A stretch of 58,827 nucleotides of DNA from Bacteroidota bacterium (GTDB lineage Bacteria > Bacteroidota > Bacteroidia > Bacteroidales > JAGONC01): NCBI GenBank assembly GCA_026391695.1, contig JAPLDP010000039.1:1-58827 (forward strand). Reading direction: 5' to 3'. Below the pieces are notes generated by a model. It saw only the letters and a program-made list of their open reading frames with translations. It was not told the origin of the DNA and ran no database searches. Every line of letters starts with the position of its first letter. Positions within the stretch are counted from its first letter, which is position 1. This document shows positions 23,900 through 34,225 of this stretch, piece after piece. The position numbers and the translations under genes are program-made.

Positions 23900-26122
23900 A
23901 TGAAACAGCTTTTAATTATCGTTTGCGTTTTCCTTGTTTTTTATTCTTCTGCCCAGGACAGCCTGCGTTTTATTTCAGGCACAACTGGTGCGGCCTGCCA
24001 GGCTGTCAAATATCATAATGGTTACCTCTATGCAGGCACCGGATCGACACTCCGGGTTTATGATGCCACGACTCCTGTTCCTTTCGAGATGACATTTGAA
24101 TACAGGTATAAATCAGTCATCATGGATATTCTTGTCAATGATGATTTTTTATATGTGGCTGCAAATTACGATGGTATGACAAAATGGGATCTGAATGAAC
24201 CCTCAGCGCCTTCAAAGGTCTATGACATCCTTTGCGATGACGGAGGCTTGCCGATGCTGGATGTCTCGATTTCCGGTGACACCATTTTTCTGACGCGATT
24301 TAAAAAAATGTCAGCCTATATCGACTATGGTGAATCTTTTAGCAAGCTGGGTGATTTTGGATTTGTCAGCGGAACAGCGCGGCTTTATGGCGCTGATATT
24401 AAAAATGGTATCTGTGCTTATTCCGTTGCTGATGTGTTAAGCACTCAGAATGGCGTTTATCTTTACCGAACCTCCGATTTTTCATTTTTAAGCCGTTTTG
24501 TCCAGAGCTATTGCTGGCCTGAAAATGTGATATGGGGCAAAAACAATGATGTGCTTCATGTCATGGGTGGAACCAATACTGTAAACGGATACTTTTACAG
24601 TCTGGATATATCGAACATCTCTTCACCGCAAATGATCTTTTCCGATACCATCCTCGGTATGCCATTTGGTTTTGCCACCGCCAATCCGTTGAATGCCGAG
24701 AATATTAACGACACTATTTATGTTGCGACAACTGCCGGGCTGAAGCCCGGAGGCCCGTTGGACACAACATACATCCACGTGTATGATGCCACCGACCCTG
24801 CCAATATCCGCTTCATTAATTATCTTCCTGCCGGACTCTGGCATTTCGACCTTGCCGTCCATTACCCATACTATTATGTAGCCTCGGAATGGTATGGAAT
24901 TAAAACAGTGGATTACAGCAACTTCTTTCATCCTATCGATAATGGTAATACCCTTACCGGCGGATGGAATACAGGTAGCGATAAATACGGAAATTACCTG
25001 GTAGTAGCCAATGAAGGGTATGGGTACAAACTTTACGATTTGGCAGATATTAAAAATCCTGTACTTAAAGGCTTCAACCTGGATCTCGGCTTTTGCATGA
25101 AGGCAAAGTTCTCAGATGATGGTGAATATATTTATACAATTAACCTGACCTATGAGAGTTTCAGGATCTATCAGACCTTTGCACTGGCGAAAACGGGTGC
25201 TATCGCCACATCAGTGGGAACAGGGAAATTTCAGGTTTATCACGACAGGGTTTATGTTGAGCAGGAATTAGGCGGTAATTTCCTTAATATCATTGATGTT
25301 TCCGATCCTTATAATCCTCATGTCGATAGCACAGTCAGCCTCTCCATCAACGACATGTATGCGGCATCCGGAAAGCTCTTTATCTCCAATAATGACAGTA
25401 TACTGGTATTTGATATTGCTGATCAGCATTTTGATCGTATTGCTTTTGCAGCAATGGATGACAATCAGGACGGCAGGGCTCTTGCAGTCTATGATAATGA
25501 AGTATTTGTGTACGTTACACAGAAAGGACTGGTAAAATACAGTCTCCTCGCGGATAGTAGTACTTATAGCCTGGAAGAAGATAGCGTTTTTGTGTTACCT
25601 TATGGAGAGCCGGAATTTATGGCTGCTGATACATTTGGGGTGTACCTGTCATACCATGCTAATGGTCTTTTTGCCTGTGACCGCCAAACTCTCCGGCAAA
25701 AGGGATATTACAGAGGAGAACTGGAGACAAAAGGTTATGCCAACCAGTATAGCGTGCAAGAGCTCTTTTGTAAAGATGATCTGATTTTTCTGATGGAATA
25801 CTTTTCTCAGACATCTGTTCTGACCAACTCTAATGGATTTTCATTCGGCCTCTCTGATGTATTGCCGGGAAGCTCCTGCAAAGTGATGGTATATCCCAAT
25901 CCTTTCAATGATCAGGTAACCATCAGGATATTATCTCCTGAGAAGTTGGACAGCTGGAATATTGCCATTTATGACCTGTTGGGACGATCGGTACGGAACT
26001 GTCCGAATATAAGCCGGACATCTGTGACCATTGACCGGAGAGATCTGAATTCAGGAATATATGTCTACAAAATAACTCACCAGGACAGAATATTTGCCAC
26101 AGGTAAATTCATCATTGAATAA
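23900..26122 (+). CDS. LVIVD-repeat beta-propeller protein with T9SS signal
   Basis: A 740-residue protein with signal peptide MKQLLIIVCVFLVFYSSAQ. Repeated strands such as GYLYAGTGSTLRVYDATTP, YSLDISNISSPQMIF, IKTVDYSNFFHPID, YKLYDLADIKNP and LNIIDVSDPYNPHVD are LVIVD repeats, which build a propeller. A T9SS type A sorting domain begins at VYPNPFNDQVTI (~663). LVIVD proteins are surface proteins of unknown role. Position between the secreted amylase and the starch-binding protein suggests a binding or scaffolding part in the same surface system, but no glycan-binding residue can be assigned. Confidence 0.8.
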   Translation: MKQLLIIVCVFLVFYSSAQDSLRFISGTTGAACQAVKYHNGYLYAGTGSTLRVYDATTPVPFEMTFEYRYKSVIMDILVNDDFLYVAANYDGMTKWDLNEPSAPSKVYDILCDDGGLPMLDVSISGDTIFLTRFKKMSAYIDYGESFSKLGDFGFVSGTARLYGADIKNGICAYSVADVLSTQNGVYLYRTSDFSFLSRFVQSYCWPENVIWGKNNDVLHVMGGTNTVNGYFYSLDISNISSPQMIFSDTILGMPFGFATANPLNAENINDTIYVATTAGLKPGGPLDTTYIHVYDATDPANIRFINYLPAGLWHFDLAVHYPYYYVASEWYGIKTVDYSNFFHPIDNGNTLTGGWNTGSDKYGNYLVVANEGYGYKLYDLADIKNPVLKGFNLDLGFCMKAKFSDDGEYIYTINLTYESFRIYQTFALAKTGAIATSVGTGKFQVYHDRVYVEQELGGNFLNIIDVSDPYNPHVDSTVSLSINDMYAASGKLFISNNDSILVFDIADQHFDRIAFAAMDDNQDGRALAVYDNEVFVYVTQKGLVKYSLLADSSTYSLEEDSVFVLPYGEPEFMAADTFGVYLSYHANGLFACDRQTLRQKGYYRGELETKGYANQYSVQELFCKDDLIFLMEYFSQTSVLTNSNGFSFGLSDVLPGSSCKVMVYPNPFNDQVTIRILSPEKLDSWNIAIYDLLGRSVRNCPNISRTSVTIDRRDLNSGIYVYKITHQDRIFATGKFIIE

Positions 26123-26148
26123 AAATGAAAGGGTAGAGGGATAATAAA

Positions 26149-26176
26149 GAAGCCCGGACTCGCGCCCGGGCTTCTT
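26149..26176. terminator. Strong bidirectional terminator
   Basis: GAAGCCCGG (26149-26157) pairs with CCGGGCTTC (26166-26174) around an 8-nt loop, between the convergent LVIVD and SusE/F-like genes. A-rich and T-containing flanks on either side suit both directions. Confidence 0.75.
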
Positions 26177-26217
26177 ACCAGTTTTAGTTCAGGTTAGTTT
26201 ATGGAAAAGAAGATCAA

Positions 26218-29200
26218 TTAAAAGACAATGAGTTTTTTAACAGCTCTTCTGCCATCTTTGCTTTGAATATTAACGAAGTAAATACCCTTTGTCAGGTCAT
26301 TAACGTTTAACTGGACAAGGCTATTGGATCCTGAGAATATCTCATTTTGTGTCAGGATTGTCCGGCCGGTCATGTCACTCACGTAAATGGTCATATTTCC
26401 ATCAAACACATCGCCGATAGTTTTGATGAATACACTTCCTGTGGCGGGATTTGGGAAGAGGATAACATGAGCATTGTTGAAATCAATATCGTTGATTCCG
26501 TCGAAGTATGGTCCGCCTTCCAGTTGCAAATCACCTAAGTCGGCTGTATTGCTCCAGTCGTTGGCTGTGCCAAACCAAACAGTCTGGTAATCACGGTCTC
26601 CAGAGCCAAGGTCGCTGTCGTCATTTCCCAGACTCCATCCAATTGTTCTGCCTCTGCCGGGGGCAAAGCTGATGTTGCTCCAGGCAACTCTTAATTCAAC
26701 ATTATAACCATCAGCAGTGAGGAGGAATTTGGAATCATGGTCAGTAATCGGTACACCATCGGCTTTAACCCACAGTGAATCTCCATTTTTGAAATCAAGG
26801 ACGAGCTGAGTATCAAAGTTACCATCGTATGTGCCGTCGGCATCGTGGTTGCCATCTATATAAAATTCAATGGCATCATTCTGCCATGGACTTCCTATAC
26901 CTTCAACAGGCGAATCAATCACTTTAACACCAATATAGAAGTTCTTCAAATCCCAGCGGGCTCCCCAGGTAACGGTATTATTAATGGTGGTTACTAGGCC
27001 GACAACCCATTTATCTGAATTATAAGAGAGCGTATATTCGTCCAGTAGGCCGTTGATGTCAGGTTTGGTATCAATGAACTGGGCATACGCAACGCCATCA
27101 CCTGTAGGTTCGTTGACGAAGGAATAATCACCTGACATACAGTCAAATGATATTCTGTACCTGCCGGTTGTCGCGGGGATTTCGCCACCACCTAAGGTAG
27201 CTGTGCCGGTTGGGAAAACATCACTACCCCATGTTACAACAGGTTGTCTGTCTTTTCTGAACATCACCCCGGCATTTTCAAATATTTCATAAGTGCCGAC
27301 ATAAGTTGTAGGCGCATCAGTAGGAGTTTGTAAAATGACATCACCAATGGTCGAATTGTAGAGACTGACACAACCACATGATAGTATACCAAACAGGAGG
27401 TCACCGAAAGATGAGGTGCTGGTAGTATCCTGCATTCCGCCATTCCATGCCATTTTGTATGCCGCAGCATCATTTTCACTAACTATAATGTCAAAGCCTA
27501 TTTGTGAACCTTCAACGGGCGTAACTCCCAGAGCTGCCCAGGGAATACCTGTTTCAACAATATAACTGGTGTCAGTAGTTGTTATAGCAGCAATAAGAGC
27601 GATATCTGCTGGACCCTCAACAACTTTGACAGTTCCGTCGCCGGCAACTTTAAAGTATACATCACATGTATCGTATGCACCGCCTGATTTATTTCCATCG
27701 ACGAAAAATTCGACTGTATCTGAGGCATCAACAGTGGCATCCTTAACTATAACACCGACGTATAAATATTCATCATTGTAAGTTACCCCAAAGTTTACCT
27801 CGATCAGGTCAGTGCCAGGAGTTCCTTCTACAACCCGTGAAATATTCTGGTCGATTTTCCAGTCGGTCTCATTAAGTTTACCGTCAACATTCATTGTGAA
27901 GACTTTGGATGCTGTAACCGAATTTCCCAGCCTGGTGAAATGGAATTCATTGGATTTACAGTTAAATGTGATGAAATATTTCCCACCGGGCACAGCTATA
28001 TAGCTTCCAGCCAGAACACCGACGCCAGCGGGGAAAGTTCCACCCCAGACATTCGTATATGTGATATCGGCATTTAACCTGAACCACAGGTTTGTGCTGC
28101 TCATAAAATTATATTCGATGCTGAACTGGCTTGGATATACCGGATCACGAACAAGATAAACATCAGTGGGGACGCCACTCACCAGTTCACCCCAGTTGTT
28201 GAAGTCACCGACCATTCCAATTTCACCACATGCTTCGGTATTTGCAACAAAGTTATAGGCGTACGTGGAACTGTTAAAGGTAACATCATAAGTGCCAGCC
28301 ACTAATGGAATATTCGATCCATTGGGTGTACCGGTCCCGGATGGGAAGGTGTTATTGCCCCAGTTATCCGACCAGTTGGCGTCTTCACGGAATTTTACTT
28401 CGGAATCGGCATACCAGCAGCGTGTAAGCTTCCATAAATTCGGATCGGAAGCATCCCTGTTCATAGGAACATCTCCATTCCAATTGTTGAAGGCTCCAAT
28501 CATACTGATAGGGCCTGATGTGGAAACGAAGTTGTATTCACCTGTTGCGCAATTAAATGTCACAAAATAATCACAGGTAATGCCGGTAATGTTAAGCGGA
28601 ACCGGAATATTTGCACCATTTATCACACCTGTACCTGTCGGGAAGTCAGCAGAACCCCAATTCACTGTCCAGTCTGCATTTTGACGGAATTTTACACCAA
28701 CAATACCATCAGCATTTTCTGTGTCACTTGAAGCATCGAGAACGAGCAATGCAGTGAATGAATCCGGATTTGTTGCATTCCTGGTCATCCACACATCCCC
28801 TGCCCATCCGTTGAATTCACCGATTATACCGATCTCACCGCAAGTTGACTGGAAATTGTATTCACCGGTAGTGCAATTAAAAGTAATATAATATGAGCCA
28901 ACAGGAACCGGAATATTGGCTCCGTTCTGTACGCCTGTACCTGTCGGGAAGTCGGCAGAACCCCAATTCACTACCCAGTCTGCATTTTGACGGAATTTTA
29001 AGTCAATTATTCCATCAGGTGGGGTGCTTGTATCGTCATCAGTAGTAAGGATAATTGTCGTTGTCCATTGATCAGGAAATTCCGTGTTACGGGTCATGGC
29101 ATGATCGCCTGCCCACGCGTTGAATTCACCGATTAGGCTAATATCACCACATGTTGCCTCGAAATTATACAGACCCGTAGTACAGTTAAATGTGACCACA

Positions 29201-29520
29201 TAACTTCCAACCGGAACCGGTATATTAGCCCCGTTCAGCACACCTGTGCCTGTCGGGAAGTCAACAGCACCCCAATTGACTGCCCAGGCTGCATCTTGAC
29301 GAAATTTCATGTCAACGAAGCCACTTGTATCGGTGTCGTCGGAAGCGGTAAGGATGAGAATAGTCGAAAACTGATCTGGAATTTCCGGATTACGGGTCAT
29401 GAAATGGTCACCCGCCCATCCGTTAAATTCGCCGATCAGACTGATCAGACCACATTGACTTATTGCTTCAATTGTAAAAAAAGAAGCAAAAATCATGATA
29501 AATAGTAATCTCTTTTTCAT
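26218..29520 (-). CDS. T9SS surface protein with six SusE/F-like modules and two CBM9-like modules
   Basis: An 1100-residue protein with a signal peptide ending at AISQ (22). Modules of ~100 residues lie at ~23-123, 124-226, 227-335, 336-430 and 431-531, each with (I/L)IGEFNGWAGD, KFRQ(N/D)A, NWG...FPTGTGV and YNF. A diverged sixth is at ~735-830. These resemble the starch-binding C-terminal domains of SusE/SusF. Two CBM9/DOMON-like domains (~532-725, MNVDGKLNETDW; ~835-1020, DTKPDINGLLDEY) and a T9SS domain (LFPNPATGSVFI, ~1030) complete it. It probably binds starch at the cell surface. It is exported by T9SS, not as a lipoprotein as SusE/F are. It lies divergently beside susC. Confidence 0.82.
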   Translation of the reverse strand: MKKRLLFIMIFASFFTIEAISQCGLISLIGEFNGWAGDHFMTRNPEIPDQFSTILILTASDDTDTSGFVDMKFRQDAAWAVNWGAVDFPTGTGVLNGANIPVPVGSYVVTFNCTTGLYNFEATCGDISLIGEFNAWAGDHAMTRNTEFPDQWTTTIILTTDDDTSTPPDGIIDLKFRQNADWVVNWGSADFPTGTGVQNGANIPVPVGSYYITFNCTTGEYNFQSTCGEIGIIGEFNGWAGDVWMTRNATNPDSFTALLVLDASSDTENADGIVGVKFRQNADWTVNWGSADFPTGTGVINGANIPVPLNITGITCDYFVTFNCATGEYNFVSTSGPISMIGAFNNWNGDVPMNRDASDPNLWKLTRCWYADSEVKFREDANWSDNWGNNTFPSGTGTPNGSNIPLVAGTYDVTFNSSTYAYNFVANTEACGEIGMVGDFNNWGELVSGVPTDVYLVRDPVYPSQFSIEYNFMSSTNLWFRLNADITYTNVWGGTFPAGVGVLAGSYIAVPGGKYFITFNCKSNEFHFTRLGNSVTASKVFTMNVDGKLNETDWKIDQNISRVVEGTPGTDLIEVNFGVTYNDEYLYVGVIVKDATVDASDTVEFFVDGNKSGGAYDTCDVYFKVAGDGTVKVVEGPADIALIAAITTTDTSYIVETGIPWAALGVTPVEGSQIGFDIIVSENDAAAYKMAWNGGMQDTTSTSSFGDLLFGILSCGCVSLYNSTIGDVILQTPTDAPTTYVGTYEIFENAGVMFRKDRQPVVTWGSDVFPTGTATLGGGEIPATTGRYRISFDCMSGDYSFVNEPTGDGVAYAQFIDTKPDINGLLDEYTLSYNSDKWVVGLVTTINNTVTWGARWDLKNFYIGVKVIDSPVEGIGSPWQNDAIEFYIDGNHDADGTYDGNFDTQLVLDFKNGDSLWVKADGVPITDHDSKFLLTADGYNVELRVAWSNISFAPGRGRTIGWSLGNDDSDLGSGDRDYQTVWFGTANDWSNTADLGDLQLEGGPYFDGINDIDFNNAHVILFPNPATGSVFIKTIGDVFDGNMTIYVSDMTGRTILTQNEIFSGSNSLVQLNVNDLTKGIYFVNIQSKDGRRAVKKLIVF

Positions 29521-29663
29521 GATTGTAAAATTTAGTTATTAATAGTTTTATAAGGTTCTTGTAAATTTTTTATCAAAAATATTTAATTTTGAGAAAAAAT
29601 CAAAATATTTATTAATTTCATTGTGCATAAAATTATTAATTTTTTTAATTAAAATTTATTTTT
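29521..29663. promoter_or_regulatory. AT-rich divergent promoter region of susC and the SusE/F-like gene
   Basis: This 143-nt gap is extremely AT-rich and must hold both divergent promoters. I could not identify exact TAnnTTTG boxes with proper -33 elements, nor a clear operator. Confidence 0.4.
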
Positions 29664-32633
29664 ATGACTAATTATTTACGAATTTTTTTCAAGGCAGGTT
29701 TCATCCTTCTGTTTATGGTCACGGGGATTATCCATGCGTATCCCCAGGAACGGGTAATAACCGGAACCGTAACTGACGCTGAAACTGGTGAAACGCTGAT
29801 TGGCGCTACCATTACACTGGCTTACAACCGAAGCTGGGGTACTGTTACAGATTTAGATGGGAAATACCGACTCGCCGTGCCTGACACTGTGAAGGCATTG
29901 AGTTATTCTTTTGTCGGTTACACAACACAAATTGTTCAGATCACAGCCAATGTGATTGATGTTCAACTGCAGCCAGGGCAGCTGTTGACCGAAGTAGTTG
30001 TTGTAGGATATGGTACTCAGAAAACCAGGGAAGTCACCAGTGCCGTAACAAGTGTCAAATCGGAGGATTTTAACCGTGGTAATATTACTAATCCGGTGCA
30101 GCTGATACAGGGAAAGGTAGCCGGATTAGCCATTACACGACCCGGCGGTGACCCAAATGCCGATTTCAATATACGGTTGCGGGGGCTTTCCACTTTTGGC
30201 TCCAACACACAACCTTTGGTAATTATTGATGGTGTTCAGGGTGCCTCCCTCAAATCAGTCGATCCCCAGGATATCGCTTCAATGGATGTGCTGAAGGATG
30301 CATCGGCAGCGGCCATCTATGGAACACGAGCCGCATCGGGCGTCATCCTGATAACCACTAAAAAGGGCGAGTATGTGCCAGGCGAAAAAGGTATCTCTGT
30401 CGATTTCAACACATCGCTTACATCGGAGATGATTGCCCGGCATCTCGACGTTCTGTCCCGTGACGAATACCTCTCATTTAACGGTACGACGGATTTTGGA
30501 AATAATACTGACTGGATGGATCAAATTACACGAAACGGATTCTCCCAGGTATACAACTTATCCATGACAGGAGCTAGTGAATCATCCAGCTACAGGGTAT
30601 CGTTCAATTACAGAACCGGAAATGGCGTAGTACTCAAAACCGGTTTTGATCAGTTTAATGGCCGTTTGAATTTTTCACAAAAAGCACTGAACAATAAATT
30701 GACATTTAATCTGAATCTGGCTGCTACCATGAGAGACGAGACATACGGCGATCTTAGTGCCCTCACCTATGCTGCCAGATATAATCCCACAGCACCCGCA
30801 CATGCTGATGATGATTTTTCAAAGAAATGGGGTGGCTACTTCCAGCGGGAAGCCTTTTATTTTTATAATCCCCTGGCTATCCTGGAACAAAATACATCCG
30901 ATGGCAAAAAAAATGAGATCATCGGAAGTATTAAAGCTGATTATAATCCTGTTAAAAGCCTTGTATTCAGTGTGTTTTATTCCCAGTCCAGAGGATATGA
31001 CCTGTATGGGCAATACTGGAGCAAAAACAGCTACTGGACACCCTACGCTATTGGCAGCCACCTGGGATATGCCAGAAAAGAGACTCAGGACAGATTTCAC
31101 CAGCTTTTTGAGGTAACAGGGAATTTTGATAAGGACTTTAAAAAGTTTAATGTAAAACTGCTGGGAGGTTATTCGTATCAGGATAAAATTGATGATAAAT
31201 TCTGGGTATTTGCAAAAGGATTTCTGACTGATGGATTTTCATATAACAGCTTGGGGTCTGCATCCGGTACGCTCAGTAACTTCGAGGCCATGTATAGCTA
31301 TAAAAGTGGTAGTACCCTCATCGGATTTTTCGCAAGAGGCTCGGCCAACTGGGACGATGCACTTTTCATGACAGCTAACTTCAGACGCGACGGTTCATCC
31401 ATGTTCGGTGAAAATAAGAAGTGGGGTAATTTCATGGGGCTGAGCCTTGGCGTCGATATCATTAAATTTATTGAGATCCCGTATGTGAATAGGTTGAAGT
31501 TACGCGGAGGATATGGCGAAACTGGTAACCTTCCAGCTTATCCTTATCTGTCTCAGCTTCTCTTTAATTCGAAACAGCAAAAATTCTTTTACAACGGACA
31601 ATATATTCAGGCTTATGCACCAGTTTTAAATGAAAATACCGATCTGAAATGGGAGGTCAAAAAGGAATTTGGAGTCGGCCTGGATTTTTATCTTTTTGAT
31701 TACAGGGTGAATGGTACACTCGATTATTACAGGAGTACAAGCACTGACCTGATTCTGTTATCGAGAGTGGCCTCGCCACCAAAGCTTACCGATTTAATGT
31801 GGTTGAACCTGGGTGAACTGGAGAATTCAGGTATTGAATTGGCCATTAATATCGATGCTGTCAAAACTGACAAGTTTAAGTGGTCGACGGAATTCAATTT
31901 TACTAAGTACTTCCAAACCACCTTAAAGAAAATAACGAGTAGTTTGTCTACCAGCGAAAGTACTATCCCTAAGGGATATCTGGGAGCTCCCTTTTTGACT
32001 GGTGTGTATACCATACAGGTTACTGAGGGTGAGCCTATCGGTCAGATAATCGCTCCTGTATTCCTTGGTATAGATAGTACAGGCCATCTGATGTATGAAG
32101 ATATTGATGGCGATGGTAAGTTTAATGCTCAAACGGATTTTAAAATAGTGGGTAACGGTTTACCTGATTTTCAGCTCGGATGGGGAAACACATTATCATA
32201 CCATAACTTCAATCTGAACTTCTTCTTCCGTGGTGTTTTCGGTCATTCTTTGGTGAATGTAAACAATGCCAGATATGGCGTGCCGGTGGTAATACAAGTG
32301 CAAAGCGGTATGAAACAAGCACTTGATTATAAAGATGCTTCCGACGGTCCGGTATATTCAAATGTACATGTGGAAAAGGCATCCTACCTGAAACTGGATA
32401 ATTTTGCCTTTGGATATAACTTCGACTTTCCCAACAGTAAAGCCATATCTGGTTTAAAGGTCTATCTGTCAGGTCAGAACCTGTTTACCATTACCGGGTA
32501 TTCCGGAGTAGAACCGGAAGTAAGATATGTGGATACTTACGATAATGATAATCCTTTGGCTCCTGGTATTGACAGGGAGAACACATACTTCAGCACACGT
32601 TCACTTACTTTTGGAGTTGACATTTTGTTTTAA
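29664..32633 (+). CDS. susC: SusC-type TonB-dependent starch/maltodextrin importer
   Basis: A 989-residue outer-membrane transporter with a signal peptide to ~AYPQE (27). The CarboxypepD_reg-like domain (~30-110) has GTVTDAETGETLIGATI and SYSFVGYTTQ. TEVVVVGYGTQK (~111-122) is the canonical SusC TonB-box segment. The plug has LIQGKVAGLAITRPGG, IRLRGLSTFG, PLVIIDGV and AAIYGTRAASGVILITTKKG, and the barrel ends in TFGVDILF. It imports glycans bound by the SusD lid. The SusD gene follows after 18 nt. The surrounding amylases support starch oligosaccharides as substrate. Confidence 0.95.
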   Translation: MTNYLRIFFKAGFILLFMVTGIIHAYPQERVITGTVTDAETGETLIGATITLAYNRSWGTVTDLDGKYRLAVPDTVKALSYSFVGYTTQIVQITANVIDVQLQPGQLLTEVVVVGYGTQKTREVTSAVTSVKSEDFNRGNITNPVQLIQGKVAGLAITRPGGDPNADFNIRLRGLSTFGSNTQPLVIIDGVQGASLKSVDPQDIASMDVLKDASAAAIYGTRAASGVILITTKKGEYVPGEKGISVDFNTSLTSEMIARHLDVLSRDEYLSFNGTTDFGNNTDWMDQITRNGFSQVYNLSMTGASESSSYRVSFNYRTGNGVVLKTGFDQFNGRLNFSQKALNNKLTFNLNLAATMRDETYGDLSALTYAARYNPTAPAHADDDFSKKWGGYFQREAFYFYNPLAILEQNTSDGKKNEIIGSIKADYNPVKSLVFSVFYSQSRGYDLYGQYWSKNSYWTPYAIGSHLGYARKETQDRFHQLFEVTGNFDKDFKKFNVKLLGGYSYQDKIDDKFWVFAKGFLTDGFSYNSLGSASGTLSNFEAMYSYKSGSTLIGFFARGSANWDDALFMTANFRRDGSSMFGENKKWGNFMGLSLGVDIIKFIEIPYVNRLKLRGGYGETGNLPAYPYLSQLLFNSKQQKFFYNGQYIQAYAPVLNENTDLKWEVKKEFGVGLDFYLFDYRVNGTLDYYRSTSTDLILLSRVASPPKLTDLMWLNLGELENSGIELAINIDAVKTDKFKWSTEFNFTKYFQTTLKKITSSLSTSESTIPKGYLGAPFLTGVYTIQVTEGEPIGQIIAPVFLGIDSTGHLMYEDIDGDGKFNAQTDFKIVGNGLPDFQLGWGNTLSYHNFNLNFFFRGVFGHSLVNVNNARYGVPVVIQVQSGMKQALDYKDASDGPVYSNVHVEKASYLKLDNFAFGYNFDFPNSKAISGLKVYLSGQNLFTITGYSGVEPEVRYVDTYDNDNPLAPGIDRENTYFSTRSLTFGVDILF

Positions 32634-32651
32634 TTATAAAAAGATATAATC

Positions 32652-34205
32652 ATGAAAAGGATTTCGCTTATAATAAAAGTATTACTCATTTCGGTTTTTA
32701 TCGGAACATTTAACCAATCTTGCACCAAGCTCGACGAAAAGGTCTATTCTGATCTTACAGGAGATCTGTTTTTTCAGGATCAGAATAATCTCATCTATGC
32801 TTTTGGTCTCGCTTATACCAACCTGTATGACTTGGTTGGCCACAAATATGGCATGGTTGGCATCGACTGCGGGACGGATTTATTGGTTGTACCTCAGCGG
32901 GGAGGCGACTGGTTTGACGGAGGCGAATGGCACCGGTGGCACAGGCATACCTGGACGTCGACTGAAGCTTATGTCCAAAGATGGTGGAATTCATTATATT
33001 ATGGCATCACTACCTGTAACCGGTTACTACTGCAATTTTCCATTGTTGAGGGAGTTGATACGGAACCGGCCATTGCAGAATTACGCGCTTTACGAGCTTT
33101 ATATTATTATTGGCTGTTGGATCTTTATGGTAATGTCCCGATTGTAAACCGGTTTGACGTTCCTACCGATTATAAACCTGCGACCAATTCACGCCAGGAA
33201 GTTTACAACTTTGTGGAATCGGAATTGCTGGATGTGAAGGATAAATTATCAAAAGAGACCGGTTTGATGACATATGGACGTATAAATTTTTACACTGCGC
33301 AGTGCATTCTTGCTAAACTGTATTTAAATGCCGAAGTATATACAGGCACTCCCCAATGGGAAAAAGCACTGGCAGCCTGCGATACGATTATCCTGTCGGG
33401 TAAATACGAGTTGTCGCCTGATTTTTTCAATAATTTCATTGCCGACGCTTCCGGTTCGAAAGAGATCATTTTAGGAGTCCCTTTCGACATGATTGAAGCC
33501 CCGGGTTTTGAAATTCACTTATTTACCCTGCATTATAACCTGGTCGCGAAATTTGGTATTATCACTGCTTCATGGAATGGGATATGTGCCCAGGAAGCTT
33601 TCTTTAATTCCTTTGAAGAAACTGACCTCAGAAGAAACGGTTTATTGTCTGGACCCCAATATAACCAGGACGGAACCCAGATTGAAGATCCAAGCTATGA
33701 AAAGTTTAACCCGGCCGATCCAACTGCTCCCAGGGATCCTGATGGCCCGGGTTTGAACCTTACTCCTAATGTCAATATGCTTGAACCTAACTGTTTAAGG
33801 CAATGTGGCGCCCGAATAGCCAAATTCCCGTTCATTGAAGGTACCGAAAGGTATACAAGCAATGATTTTCCGATTTTCCGCTATGCTGATGTTCTGCTAA
33901 TGAAAGCCGAATTGCTGTTAAGATCAGGCGGAAGTGCAGGCGAAGCTCTCGATCTGGTCAACCAGGTAAGAGCCCGTGCCAGTGCGGTTCCTTTTACAGA
34001 AGTTACTTACGAAAATCTTTTGGCAGAGCGTGGAAGAGAATTGTATGCCGAAGGGCATCGGCGCTCTGATATGATCCGTTTTGGAACCTATTATGATATC
34101 AGGTGGGAAAAAGATGCTGTATCACCCAATTATGTGAGCCTCTGGCCAATTCCTCAAAGCCAGATTGATGTAAATCCTAATCTGGTTCAGAATACGGGAT
34201 ATTAG
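32652..34205 (+). CDS. susD: SusD/RagB surface glycan-binding lipoprotein
   Basis: A 517-residue lipoprotein: lipobox FNQSC with Cys24, then TKLDEKVYSDLTGDLFFQD. The SusD helical core (~70-300) has LRALRALYYYWLLDLYGNVP, a typical TPR-like motif. The C-terminal RagB/SusD part has FPIFRYADVLLMKAELLLR and ERGRELYAEGHRRSDMIRFG, followed by LWPIPQSQIDVNPNL. It acts as the lid of the SusC transporter and binds starch oligosaccharides at the surface. It is co-transcribed with susC. Confidence 0.95.
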   Translation: MKRISLIIKVLLISVFIGTFNQSCTKLDEKVYSDLTGDLFFQDQNNLIYAFGLAYTNLYDLVGHKYGMVGIDCGTDLLVVPQRGGDWFDGGEWHRWHRHTWTSTEAYVQRWWNSLYYGITTCNRLLLQFSIVEGVDTEPAIAELRALRALYYYWLLDLYGNVPIVNRFDVPTDYKPATNSRQEVYNFVESELLDVKDKLSKETGLMTYGRINFYTAQCILAKLYLNAEVYTGTPQWEKALAACDTIILSGKYELSPDFFNNFIADASGSKEIILGVPFDMIEAPGFEIHLFTLHYNLVAKFGIITASWNGICAQEAFFNSFEETDLRRNGLLSGPQYNQDGTQIEDPSYEKFNPADPTAPRDPDGPGLNLTPNVNMLEPNCLRQCGARIAKFPFIEGTERYTSNDFPIFRYADVLLMKAELLLRSGGSAGEALDLVNQVRARASAVPFTEVTYENLLAERGRELYAEGHRRSDMIRFGTYYDIRWEKDAVSPNYVSLWPIPQSQIDVNPNLVQNTGY

Positions 34206-34225
34206 TATTCCGGTTTAAAAACTCT

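Noticed and set aside
29521-29663. SusR-type operator upstream of susC
   Set aside because: No inverted or direct repeat beyond general AT-richness could be defined, and no SusR gene is present.
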